This document shows positions 37,101 through 48,100 of a stretch of 64,000 nt of DNA, one piece after another. This stretch comes from Pomacea canaliculata. Lineage: Eukaryota > Mollusca > Gastropoda > Architaenioglossa > Ampullariidae. The notes beneath the pieces are model-generated. The model was not told the DNA's origin. It was given only the letters and a program-made list of their open reading frames with translations, and searched no databases. The position numbers and the translations under genes were made by a program. Within the stretch, counting starts at the first letter, position 1, and each line of letters starts with the position of its first letter. The stretch lies in assembly GCF_003073045.1 (NCBI RefSeq), contig NC_037594.1, positions 22,946,927 to 23,010,926 of the forward strand, in the 5' to 3' direction.

Positions 37101-38859
37101 TTCAGTTTAAGAAAAATAATATTATGTTATACAACTTCTGAAGAGATAAAGTCCAACCAGTGCTTGCTGTCAATGAACTTTCACATTGCTGTATGCGTGT
37201 GGCTTTATCTCTAACGGTGTCTAAAGTCTTACATTACATTTATTAAGTCATACTATAAAATGTCTTATAAATTGTCCTGTCTTCTACCACATATTTTTAA
37301 TATCATTATGATAGATGCCATTTTATTACATGTAGTTCAAGAGCGTCATACAAAAAGCATTTTATATATACATTGATCAACAGTATCTTAGGGCTGTTGT
37401 ACTATCACCACCATTGAGGACACTCGTGTATTTCTCCTGTTGCTCGCAGTGTTAGGGTTCCGAGTGTTTGCCGCCTGTCGCACGTCACAAGCTGCGGAGA
37501 ACTGCAGGCAGAGACTTCTTCTCGCGTCACCCACGTGGTGCTTGACGTCACAGACGAGAAGAGTATCAGCGCCGCCAGAGACTTTGTGGCCCGCCAGACT
37601 GCCGGAGGGTCAAGGTCAGGGGCAGATAACAATTATACAATCAATTATCCACTCTGAGGTGCTAATTATGGTAATGATTACATCATGCTACACATTAACT
37701 GACGTGTGTGCTGGACACCACGAATGTATGCAACCGCATTACCACGAAAGTTTCACTGTAGGCAAAAGTCTATACGTCACATGTGTGTTTTGACTGCACT
37801 TCGCACAAACGCATAGAGTGACGAGTGAACACTAACACTAATGTGAACACTTGGACTTTTTCGCTGTTGGAAGGTCTGTGGGGTGTTGTGAACAATGCGG
37901 CCATCATCGGTCCTAGTGCTCCCAGCGAGTGGGTGTCACGTGATGGGTATCAGACATGTCTGGCGGTCAACCTGTTGGGCCTGATTGACGTCACTCGGAC
38001 TTTCCTGCCGCTCGTGCGTCGAGCGCGAGGACGTGTTGTGAACATCTCGAGCTTGGCAGGAAGAATCGCCGTTGGCGCCTCTCCTTACTGCGTGTCTAAA
38101 TATGGCGTGGAGGCTTTCTCCGACTGTCTTCGGTACGGCTATACTCACAGATAGTCTGACAGGCGGCAGAGAGAGTGTTTGTTGTGACGATAAACCATTC
38201 CCATACTTGTTTTTCTTTGAACACATTAAATTAAGTTTTTCAAAGATAGAAATATGCTGATTGTAAAGCACATCATTCTTGATTTCATTCCACAAGTATA
38301 TCTGGTCGTAGAAAGTCCTAGATCCTTCATAGCTATCATGCTTCGATGGATTATTTTGACAGAGGAGAAGTGTACAGACATGGTGGTACGGTGCATCATA
38401 GAACCTGGAGCCTTCAAAACAAAATGTGTAGACAGATATTTTATTCAAGTCATTTAAATGTCCTACGATGCCACACGCTGACATCAGAACATTACCCAGA
38501 GTTGACAGTGGAAGCAGTGAATTGAGTTTCTTTCTGAGATATTTTTACTTTTTTCTATGGTAAAATATGACTATTAATTTTTAGTCTCATAATTACGTTT
38601 AAATGAACACGGTATATTTGATGAGTTTAGTTATTAAATAATCTGATCAACAATCATTATGTAAGAATATCATATATTACACAGATAAGTAAATATGCGA
38701 TTAAAAGCAATAGTTGAATGTTTGTATTATATTTACTGGTGTATGTATTTATGTTGTATGCTGAGTTGGTGTTTAAATGTTGGTGAACTGAAGCAGTAGG
38801 ATTAGAACCAGCGAAGAACACTTCTGACTAGCCACGGACGACTGACTAGCTGGTAAACA

Positions 38860-39227
38860 CAGTGTGCCATAGGAATGGGAATCGCCATGGAATCCATGGG
38901 AAACGTCCCATGGATGGGATGGGATGGGATGGACAGCACACGTTTGTATTTCCCATGGTAGTCGATACTTGATGTTGCAAAATAAATTTACTGTTATTTC
39001 ATTCATCAAGGATTTAAATCTCTCCTCTGAATCATCTATTGTATGTGAAGTAGCAGGAATTATAGAACAAAAGCCGAAAAGTGGTTTTCAGTGTTGTCCA
39101 TAGGATTGTTAATACCATGGGAATCCCATGGGAAACATCCCGTGGGATGGGACGGGATGGGACAGGCATAAATTGCCATGGAATGGGATGGGACGGGATA
39201 GAAAAATATGTCCGATGGACAACCCTG
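38860..39227. mobile_element. hAT-like MITE rich in GGGAT repeats, 368 bp, intron 5 of gene 4
   Basis: Left end CAGTGTGCCATAGG, right end the complement of CAGGGTTGTCCATCGG, with a perfect 8-bp duplication GGTAAACA (38852-38859, 39228-39235). Gene 2 has the empty site (CTGGTAAACACATCC near 15005). The interior has CCATGGGA palindromes and GATGGGATGGGATGGG runs. A second, internal end-like CAGTGTTGTCCATAGG near 39090 suggests a nested or tandem copy. Confidence 0.82.
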
Positions 39228-40215
39228 GGTAAACACATCCACCCGTGTAACCATGGACGTGTACAGGTGGACTGCTGTCTGTCTGCGGAGACCAACGCTT
39301 AGCGTCTTGCGAAGTTGTCTGCTGTTAGTCTCGACGATTGTCGTGAACTCCTGGGAATGAGCACGCAAAGATGATGAGAGTTTGCGATTGCCGTTGCCTC
39401 GGGCTGATCACACTCTCGACACCTCTACCAACTCTCGCCGACACTTACTGTACGCGCACACTTACTAAATTGCTATATATACTTTAATTGACTCAGAGCT
39501 CTCAGCGTACCTCCCCAATAAACAGAACAAGGCAATTTAGTTTGATAAGGAATGTTATTCATAATCGAGAGTATTTCAAACAAGTTTAAAAATGACAATC
39601 TCAAATATGGCCGTTATTTAAGCGTTCCTTTATTCCTCCATGAATAGTCCAGATATCGTGAGTCACTAATTACCGTACCTACTGCCCACAGCACACTACA
39701 CTCATGTAACATACACTTGCCTCTTATCTCGTCACACAAAGTCTCTTGCCACGTGGAGGGCCCTCCGATGTTGCTGACATCCGAGAATCCGTTGGTGTCA
39801 CTTCACAAGCGCAGAGACTCTGGCACCGCCGTGTGTCACCACGTGTCTGTCTCGTCCTTTAGGCCGGACTGCTGTCTCGAGCTTAGCAGCGCCTAACAAG
39901 GATACACGCTTATTTACCAGCCTCAGCCTCTGCTGTCTGAGACCAAACATCTACTGGTGATTAAGTGTTGTGCACTTTGTGGGTCTTACTATTGAGAGTT
40001 GTGCTGGAGCAGTCACGATTCCCAGACTCACATTACGTAGCTAACACACATGTGGTCACTTTGACTGATTTCAGCCCACATTACACCCTCTTCTCTCCCC
40101 CTCCTCACTAATAACGCGGTCTGCGACTGCGGCGCCATCCCGACTGGCTTCCTATTCACTACCTGTGTCCTGCCGTTGGGAATAACAAGCAGCACTGTTG
40201 TCCTGTTGTAGGTGT

Positions 40216-40757
40216 GGTACACGGACGTTTCGCCGCCGGACGTTTCGGAGCCGGACGTTTAGCCAACGTATGTTTCGTCGACGGAGATTTCGGCGCGGGG
40301 CCCTCAGCCGACGGACGTTTTGTCGACGAACATTTCGGCACTTCATTTCGGCATTTCACGCGAGACCTTTAGCCGAAGTCAAGTGTGTGACGCCCCTTAG
40401 CTCACACATTTCTCTCGCCATTGTATCAATGTATCAGTGAACTCTACAGCTTGCCATGGGCGTCAGGATGCGAAAAAACAAGCAGTACGAAGAAGTCAAC
40501 ACACGACTGCAAGCGCTTGTTGCAAGCTACGCACAGGAGGATGTTTTAGTTTTTCTCAAAGCTGTTGCGCATAATCTGTGACAATGAAAGTGAAATGTCT
40601 GTGAAGTCTGTGTGTAAAATTTGTTTGAAATAAAGAATTATTGTGTAATCTAGTAGTTACTTTCATTCTTTGAGAAGTAAGCTCTCTCTCTCTCTCTGAC
40701 ATAATGCGTCGAAAAGTCTGTTGGCTAAACGTCCGGTCGGCAAAACGTCCGCACACG
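40216..40757. mobile_element. MITE with tandem-motif ends and 8-bp TSD, 542 bp
   Basis: A perfect 8-bp duplication GTAGGTGT (40208-40215, 40758-40765). The empty site with one GTAGGTGT is in gene 2 (CTGCAGTAGGTGTACCG near 16160). The ends are GGTACACGGACGTTTCG on the left and, on the right, the complement of CGTGTGCGGACGTTTTGCC. The left arm has about seven degenerate ~15-bp CGGACGTTTCGCCGC-type units. Same family as 15299-15721, opposite orientation; this copy is longer, with an extra segment near 40440-40550. Confidence 0.85.
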
Positions 40758-41272
40758 GTAGGTGTACCGCGGACTTATGATTAACGGGCGTATTCTCCAC
40801 AACTCTGAGAGATCCCCTGTAGCGACATCTACCGTCCCGCATTACGACCGGAACCTGCTCTATGTCCGTCGTGACGTAAGCGGTCATTGGTTCACAGGCT
40901 TCTGCTTTCAAGGGAGAAAAGCGGTGGCGAGACTTCCTAGTCTTTTGTCCAACCGACGGACCAGTATCGCCAAATGTCGACTACTCTTTCCTCGATTTAA
41001 CGCCATTACAAGAGCTGACTCTGAAACGATTCGCGATTCAAAGCGAATGTTTTTTTTTTTTTGTTTTTAATTTTTTGTTCTCTGTGGTATCAGGGGAGAG
41101 CAGTCACGCGAATGGTGACTCGGATTATTTGACGTCATTCGATGTTTTTTGACGTAGGGAAAGTTGACAATTGCGTAACTACGCGACTGCGGCCAATTGA
41201 GGTGGGAGTCATGCCGACTACAGTGCACAGAGATTATGATTGGTCGGCATGGACCCCACGAAGGATCGCTAA

Positions 41273-41727
41273 AGCGGCGGGCACACGAGAAGCCAAAAGC
41301 ACGAAACTTTTCCGAAGCAACCCTGCTTTTCCTGCGTGCCGTGTGACCAACACTGCAAGATATCCCCAGACGGCTTCGTAAGCCTGCTTGACTTTACCTT
41401 GCGGCCTGCTTCGCGCTTTAGAACCTGTTCTACTTCTCCACGCGTTTCCACATGGCTGTGAAAGCAACAGGGCCTCTGGCGAACCTCAGCGAGGACCAGA
41501 CCGTTCATTTGATCGAATTAATTAACTCCCATAGCGAGCTATGGGACTCGAGACGGCCTAAATATAGGTACAAACAATTTAAGACCGAAACAGCGTTCGT
41601 GTGTGTGACCAGCGGCCCCCCCACCCCCAAGCTGGCTTATCAAGCAGCCCACAAGCGGGCTCGGAAAAGCGCTGCTTCGAAAGCCAAGCTTGCGAAGCCG
41701 CTTTTGGCTTCTCGTGTGTCCGCACCT
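41273..41727 (+). mobile_element. PIF/Harbinger-like non-autonomous element, 455 bp
   Basis: A 3-bp duplication TAA (41270-41272, 41728-41730) flanks inverted ends sharing ACACGAGAAGCCAAAAGC (left from 41273 AGCGGCGGGCACACG, right the complement of AGGTGCGGACACACG). Gene 3 has the empty site (GGATCGCTAAGCAGTCG near 28248-28264). A 3-bp TWA target and a MADF-like reading frame inside are typical of PIF/Harbinger elements. It is absent from genes 1-3, so it is recent. Confidence 0.85.
41452..41598 (+). CDS. MADF-like domain fragment carried by the Harbinger-like element
   Basis: From the ATG at 41452 the frame reads MAVKATGPLANLSEDQTVHL, then IELINSHSELWDSRRPKYRY and KQFKTETAF. The LIELINSHSELWDSRRPKY pattern fits the MADF (Myb/SANT-like) DNA-binding domain found in the accessory protein of PIF/Harbinger transposons. 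After residue 49 the frame (to 41730) no longer looks like MADF. Only about half the domain is present, so this is a relict, not a working gene. The family call is from pattern recognition. Confidence 0.55.
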
Positions 41728-43147
41728 TAAGCAGTCGTCCCAGTTACGTAGCTCCTAATGGCCTGATTGGTCAAAAGAAGTAGAGGTTAAAGGTAAGTTA
41801 GGAAAACAAAGGTTTCCCTGGACAGTGGGAGAAGAGCAGCTTGAGGAGTGAGACCTCTAAGTATAGCACGACATTGATAACGGACGCCAACGTTCATCCC
41901 AATAAGAGGTTGAGCTGAATTATCGCCTTGTCTGCTGAGGAGGAGTGTAGTGTCTATGTAAGTACGAGAGCGGGAGATCTGTGTTGTGGACAGACTCACG
42001 GAGTTTTAGCATCACATTACAGCTCATTCTATAACTTATCTACTGAAGAGTAGACCTGAACGACGCCTTACTACCGACGAGGAGTATAACGACTACACCA
42101 GCACAAGGGATACAGCGGTGTTGCCTTGGACTAGAAACATTTTGATCTCCAACTTTAACGTTCTACTCGTTTGGACACGTCTGGACATAACCGGCTTGGG
42201 ATTCGTTTGGATATAATTCGCCGGACAACAGACCGTACCGACGATACACCATCTTGGCTATAAACTCACCCGTCCGTCGGACTTCTGCTCCTATTGTGTG
42301 TGTGTAGACAGTAGGCAATAGAACAGTTTTAGTGTGTTCTTTCTCATTTCACTATCATTCATTAATAAAAACAAACATGAAATGTGTTAACCGTTGGCCG
42401 GACTTTTTTGTTGAAAAAGGTGGAAGAGTGCGGCGAGCGAGGTTACATGTAGATGTCTACACGCGCTCGCATACATTTGTAACACACTCCCGTCAGAAAG
42501 TTACAAACTCATCCCCACAGTTAACCCATTCCACCTTCTGTCAGTCTGCTTACCAACGCGTCCGCCGGACTCGTACAGGGAGCAGAAGTGTGGCTCTAAC
42601 ACCAGTCTCTATTTCTAGTTATCTCATGACAGCAAGCATAACAAAGAATGTGACTGAACCGGAAGCTTTGTACAAACATGCCTCGTTTTGGTAGTTAATA
42701 TAAAATGTGAATAAACCGAAAGCTTTATACACCATTGCCTCGTTTTAGTAGTTAACGTGAAAAAAATCATCTGCCAGCAGTCCAGTAATACAAGTTAGTG
42801 GTGTAACCGTTATTTCTTGCCATTCATAGTATTCCACAAGATGGCGGTAGAAGTTCTATGCTGAGCTAGTAGACAAGAGCATAACAAAACAATGTTCTGT
42901 ATGATTGTCTCTCTTCTCTATTTAATTTTCGTTAGCTGGCAAGATGGCCACCAGAGCCTCTGCCATGAGTTCACGGAAGCTGCACCTGGTGGTGGACGCC
43001 TACGTCTTGGCTCTGACGTCACGGTTCCCGCCGACAAGGCAGCTGGTGGGCAGTGACGTGCGTCTGTTCTACCGCCTGTTGTGGAACTTGCCTACGCCCC
43101 TCACCGACTGGATTCTCGTCAAGTCAATAGAGTTATTTGCAGACTAA

Positions 43148-45115
43148 TAGCAAAGACCTAGTCTACTTTGACATCAAACAGTAATGCTAGAAACATACAT
43201 ATGATTAAACTTTTTCCCTCACACATCAAGATACTTAAATCTCTAATTAAATGTTTCACATACGTAGAATAATTTATTAATAAGCATACGTGCTATCCTA
43301 TTTGATGTTGAAGTTTTATTTTAAGATTGACATGATGAAAATACATATTTGCTTTCCAAAGTGTCTCTTTTCCTGATTCCGTATTTTCTATTTATTACTT
43401 TCACTTACATTATTATCAATATTTACACGTGATGACGTATGTGTACAGGTGATCCATTTGAAGTCTATGCTTTGCCATACTACTGTGGGTCTCCTTCTTT
43501 TATTAAGGCCGCAGAGAGTAATGCTTTTCCTAGTGATATTTTAGTTATATAAATTCCTGGCAATTGTTTGCTGTGAAGTGATTTTCTTAATAATAAGTGA
43601 AAAAACGGGGAGTAGTAGTAGGCAAGTTTAATGTCAATGTTAATGTCTAAAGCAACAAACTGTTGACAGAAATTTCTCGATTAGCTCCAGCAATGGGACA
43701 AAACTCCGCAGAGGAACAAGAAATCAAAGGAAAAAATATAATGACGATTAAGACGATGTTGCAGAAGTTGTGCTACTTTGAAGTGGTCCGCCCTGTCAAA
43801 GGACTAAATGAGCATTAGGGAGACGAGTCGCAAACAGATTTGAACGGCATCACGAGCGCTCAGCAAAAAACAGTGAAAAATAGAACATAAAGTATTAAAA
43901 AAAAAGATTTATTGTGGTATTTTATGACGAAAGGGCAGGAGAAATATTATTCTAATTTTTTTTAATATTCCTGATCATTATTAAATTCGTCGAGACAGCA
44001 GGAAGGGTTTTATTTTAAAAAAAATGTTGTCTGTGTGAGCTGAATAAGAAAAAGAAAGATGCAATCCTCGGTAAAAGAAAGCAGACCAGGACACAATGTG
44101 TTGTTGCTGTATGTTCTGTTTGACACTCAGAAGAAGTTAGTTGCTAAAGATAATGGCTACAAACGCCAGTTGATGGACTTTGTCCGGAGATGTGTATAAG
44201 AGTTCTTTGTTCAAATTGCCCCGAGAATTTCGTTCACACACAAAACTCAAGAATTTCAAATACAATAGCACTTGCTAACACAGGAAAATAACAGTATAGA
44301 AGGAACATCTGAACACGAGTAATGTACATGATTTATCAGTCTTGCTCTCGACTTGTCCAACACAGCACTAGAGAAAACAGTCAGGTTATTCTTCCCGTCA
44401 AAGTTAATGAAACCTACTCAAAGTAAAAATCATTCTTTTTTCATTTTCCTATTTAATCTAATGGAGCCCCTCAATGACTCTGTTACATCACAAAAAAGGT
44501 GGTCGTCGTGAAATTCTCACACCCTGGCTCTCCTACACAAACCGCTTGTCATCCGCTCCACTTTACATTTCGTTCACATTAAACAAACATTTATATGAGA
44601 AACATGAAGCAGGTTTATGACACTCTAGCGATCGGATGCTACTGGTAGTGAAGAAAACGTCTTTACATTAGACCCCGAATGTCGCCCCACAGAGAGCATG
44701 ACCCTTGAAAGCGGAAGTGAACGTTCTTCCTAGGGCCTCAACCAGACCTGGGCAAGGGGCGGCCCGCTGGCCGCCTCCGGTCCGCCTCGTGTCTCTGACC
44801 GGCCAACCCGCTGGCCCGCCCGCCAGTATATATACTATATATACAGTATTGGATAAAACTGAGTTAACTATATTTTTTCGGCCCTCTAAAACCATCCCAA
44901 TTTCTCATGCGGCCGTTGGGAAAATTAGTTGCCCATACCTGGCCTAAGCCCATGCGTGGATCAGAGGACGGCCATTGAGCACCAGACATCGCGCGTGCGA
45001 CGGGCGACAGTAGCGCGGACCTGCTGCACACATAGACACGTGATTAACTTTCACTCTGTCGGTGGCTTTGCTGCTTGCACATCAAACTCCAGGCTGAACA
45101 TTCAAGCTGCTGACA
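43148..45115. other. Spacer between genes 4 and 5
   Basis: Holds the exon-like block 43449-43552 (33 codons, DPFEVYALPYYCGSPSF, TAA 43550-43552), an open relative of the short frame near 43680-43825, a segment shared with the flanks of genes 5 and 6 (44000-44220, around GATAATGGCTACAAACG), a small hAT-like element at 44743-44941, and the conserved block leading to the ATG of gene 5. The change from clade genes 1-4 sequence to clade genes 5-6 sequence happens in this spacer, at about 43900. Confidence 0.6.
44743..44941. mobile_element. Short hAT-like MITE, 199 bp, GC-rich ends
   Basis: Ends CAGACCTGGGCAA and TTGCCCATACCTG, flanked by an imperfect 8-bp duplication (GCCTCAAC 44735-44742, GCCTAAGC 44942-44949). 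The matching place upstream of gene 6 (55523-55540) is uninterrupted. The interior has GGCCAACCCGCTGGCC and a TATATA-rich centre. No coding capacity. Confidence 0.7.
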
Positions 45116-48100
45116 ATGGTGAGTTGGACAAACACTTCAGTGTTCATAGTTAAGCGATTGCTGTCAGAGATTTCACTTGTTGCATTAGCGAGGTGCACCA
45201 AAGGTTAGCTGCAGTTGAGAGTGTGTAACCGTCAAGTAACCGTTGGTCAGTTAGATGACAAACGAAGACCGTAATAAAGTTGTAGATAAAAGGTAGACAG
45301 ACATAGTCATCAAACAATAAGAAGGTACAGCAATAGATTGATGTCGCGCTTATGGGAGGAGTAAGTTCAGATAAGCACGTAATCCAACAGATAAATCAAC
45401 CTTAGACAGAAGGTGGTAACATGCAATGAGAGATGTATTAACAGTAGCTGGTGAAAGAATATGTCAATGACGGCTGCAATTTGACGGAGTGGGACCACAC
45501 TTCTGTCAACATACGCCATCTGGCAGATGACACACCAGACCCTCCCCCCTTTTCCGTTTTACTTGTAAGGTATTAATTAATCTCACTAAAAATAAGTGCT
45601 TCTATGTGACATGTACTGAGAGTGTGACCGTGACACAAGAAATCAGTTTCCATTTGAAAGATAGCAGTCCTTTGTCTAGTGTCAACGGTGGAAGACTGAC
45701 TTGCAAGACGGTGGCGGCCCATGAGGACAAAGAAAGAAAAGAACAAATTAGGACCAAACATACACAAACATCTCTAAACGCTCATCGTACCTAACGAAAC
45801 ACAAAAGATAGCTCACCGATCTGTTTGTTGTTATCTAACAATGTGAAAAATACTCGTTAAATGCAGGTCGTCCTATTTGTTTTTTTTTCAGAATTGCTGC
45901 TTCGTCGCAGGTCTGTTTGTTGCTGTAGTGTTAATTTACCAGCTGGTGACGTGGCTGAGGTCACGTATACGTGTCTGCGACTACCACAAAAAGCACGTAC
46001 TCGTGACAGGTTGTGACACAGGTTTCGGCAATCTGCTTGCTAAACGGCTCGACGGTGTGTATGCCATTTGTTGACTCCACAGCGAGACTGCCCGAGAATT
46101 GATATATGTATCATTATTTGTGTCCTAAATACTGCCAGTGAGAATGCCTCACAGTCTGAACATCATTATTTGACTCTTGTGACTAGGTATACAACAGTCA
46201 GTAAGACGCTGGCAGGATAGTAAACAATCAACACACATACTAGCAAATGCTTGATTGATAATCTAAATGCTGTTTGTATTTCATTCTTTGACTCGTGATC
46301 GAACCTGTGGAGGCACATCCTAGTATGGTAAAAATGCGAATAAAGAAAACAGATACTTTCAGCTGATCTTCGTAAAACCGGTTCGGGTATACACAATCGC
46401 CTGATTAGGAAACGACTGTAAGAGACAAAGCAAGTCAAGGGAAGACACTGAGCATACTCCAACAAATGATCACTAATTAATATTACACATTCCGTGTTAA
46501 GACGCATATGAAAACGTAGTGACTTCTGAAGAGATAAGGCCACGTGTATACAGTAATATGGAGGTTCATCAAAGAACAACCACTAATCGGACATGTACAG
46601 TTGTTATAAACGAATCTAGAGATTTGCAATTTAGATTCCAGCTGTCAGTTTGTTCGATTGCTTACAACGTACATAAAAATATATGTAATCTCCATATTAT
46701 GTTTAATGTGCTGTTTACAATGTACATCACTGTATATGTTTGTCTCCATGCAATGCTTGCAATAGTATCGTCATTTGCTGACGCTGTTTGTCGTATTGTT
46801 GATTGTTGGCTTGTTGTCTTTCATGTGTAGTGTATCCACACAGGCAGCTGCACTTTGCCAATTCCATTCCTATTAGTAGCAGCAGTCATCATGATGTCAT
46901 CATCATTATCGTCATCCATGTCTATACAAGTCTCTATCACCACCATTGAGGACACTCATGTATTTATCCTGTTGCTCGCAGTGTTAGGGTTCCGAGTGTT
47001 TGCCGCCTGTCTGACGTCACAAGCTGCGGAGAAGCTGCAGGCAGAGACTTCTTCTCGCGTCACCACGTTGGTGCTTGACGTCACAGACGAGAAGAGTATC
47101 AGCGCCGCCAGAGACTTTGTGGCCGCCAGACTGCCGGAGGGTCAAGGTCAGGGTTAGGGTCAGATAAAAGTTTGTTATGGAATTAATTATCCAATCTGAG
47201 ATGCTAATTATGGTAATGATGACATAATGCAACAATAAAATGTTTGTGTGTGCTGGACTCCACTAAAATATGCAACTTTTTTTTCCTAATCACCCCCTGT
47301 CCCCCTGTGGAGTATAGGGCAAAATATGCAACCGTAGTGATACGAATTTTTCATTTCAAGCAAGATGTAAAAAGTGTTTGTCATTTATGCAAATTAACAC
47401 TAATTAATACTTTTTTGACTTCTTTTGACTTTTTAGGACTAATAGGACGAAGTGTTTAATGCTAGCCATAGTTCAGATTTCTGTTGTCCGCAATTTATCT
47501 CTTTGCGCTCGTGTTCAAACTTGTACTGACCCGAAAGTAATGAAGCGGCCATGCCTGCCTGGCTCTGTTTGAAGTCGTCTGTCCGTCATATTGAAAATCA
47601 TAAAGCGATGCTGAGTTAGTATTTTAATAGCTCCTTATGTTCGTATTATCTGTACACTGTCAATATTTAATATATTTTAGTTTTTCGAAAGCTTGATGAA
47701 TTAAATATGAAATAAAACAAACTAAAACTTTCCCACTACAATAGAAACAATTCCATTTACATCAGGAATATAGTCTTTTTAAAGGTTTATTGCCTTGTTA
47801 AAATTGCTCATTGCATTTTATTGATAAATCAAAAGTGAAACAAAATCAATGTTTTGAATAATACCATCATCTTATTTCATGTCGTTTCAGTTATAAACAT
47901 CAAATCATCAATTCCTTTAAATGGGAAAGAGCTCAGAAATATTATAATCCGAATTTTCTAAAGGATTTGTTCTTTTTTTCATTAGATAACTGATTCAACA
48001 ATATTTTACCTACCAATGAATAATGCATCGAAAAATCAAACTTACAGAAATCTATTGTATCAATCTTTCTTTAAGAAAAACGCTTTAAAAATTTTCTTAG

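Larger units (their letters stand above)
39253..42800 (+). mobile_element. E element with near-complete LTR-like core and two nested transposons, intron 5 of gene 4
   Basis: E is bounded by GTGTAACC on both sides (39245-39252, 42801-42808), a perfect 8-bp duplication. Inside it, an LTR-like unit runs from TGTCGTGAACTCC (39339) to TCTCATGACA (42631), with TG...CA ends and similarity to the R2 LTR (AATTTAG, CTCAGCGTACC and AGAGACTCTGGCACCG stretches). It is itself interrupted by the MITE at 40216-40757 and the Harbinger-like element at 41273-41727. This is the most complete version of the composite found in intron 5 of genes 1-4. Confidence 0.6.
34591..43147 (+). pseudogene. Gene 4: SDR9C-type dehydrogenase copy with many small indels
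   Basis: Exon equivalents: 34591-34593 (ATG with donor GTGAGT), 36492-36655, 37450-37614, 37874-38132, about 38363-38516, 42936-43147. Exon 2 has three single-base indels and reaches a stop just after TGCGNGF. Exon 3 has four compensating indels. Exon 5 is frameshifted after the start of the REVYR region and again in DATPADI. Exons 4 and 6 are intact: [32 protein letters not shown], and a C-terminus ending [15 protein letters not shown]. Intron 3 is only about 260 bp because roughly 0.8-1 kb present in siblings is missing. Single-base indels are frequent in non-coding DNA too (about 34300-38800), so a poor-quality assembly patch is as likely as true decay. Intron 5 is long (about 4.4 kb) and full of insertions. 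Confidence 0.7.

Noticed and set aside
40152..40359. Minus-strand Arg/Asn-rich repeat protein
   Set aside because: Arises from the tandem CGGACGTTTCG-type units in the MITE terminus.
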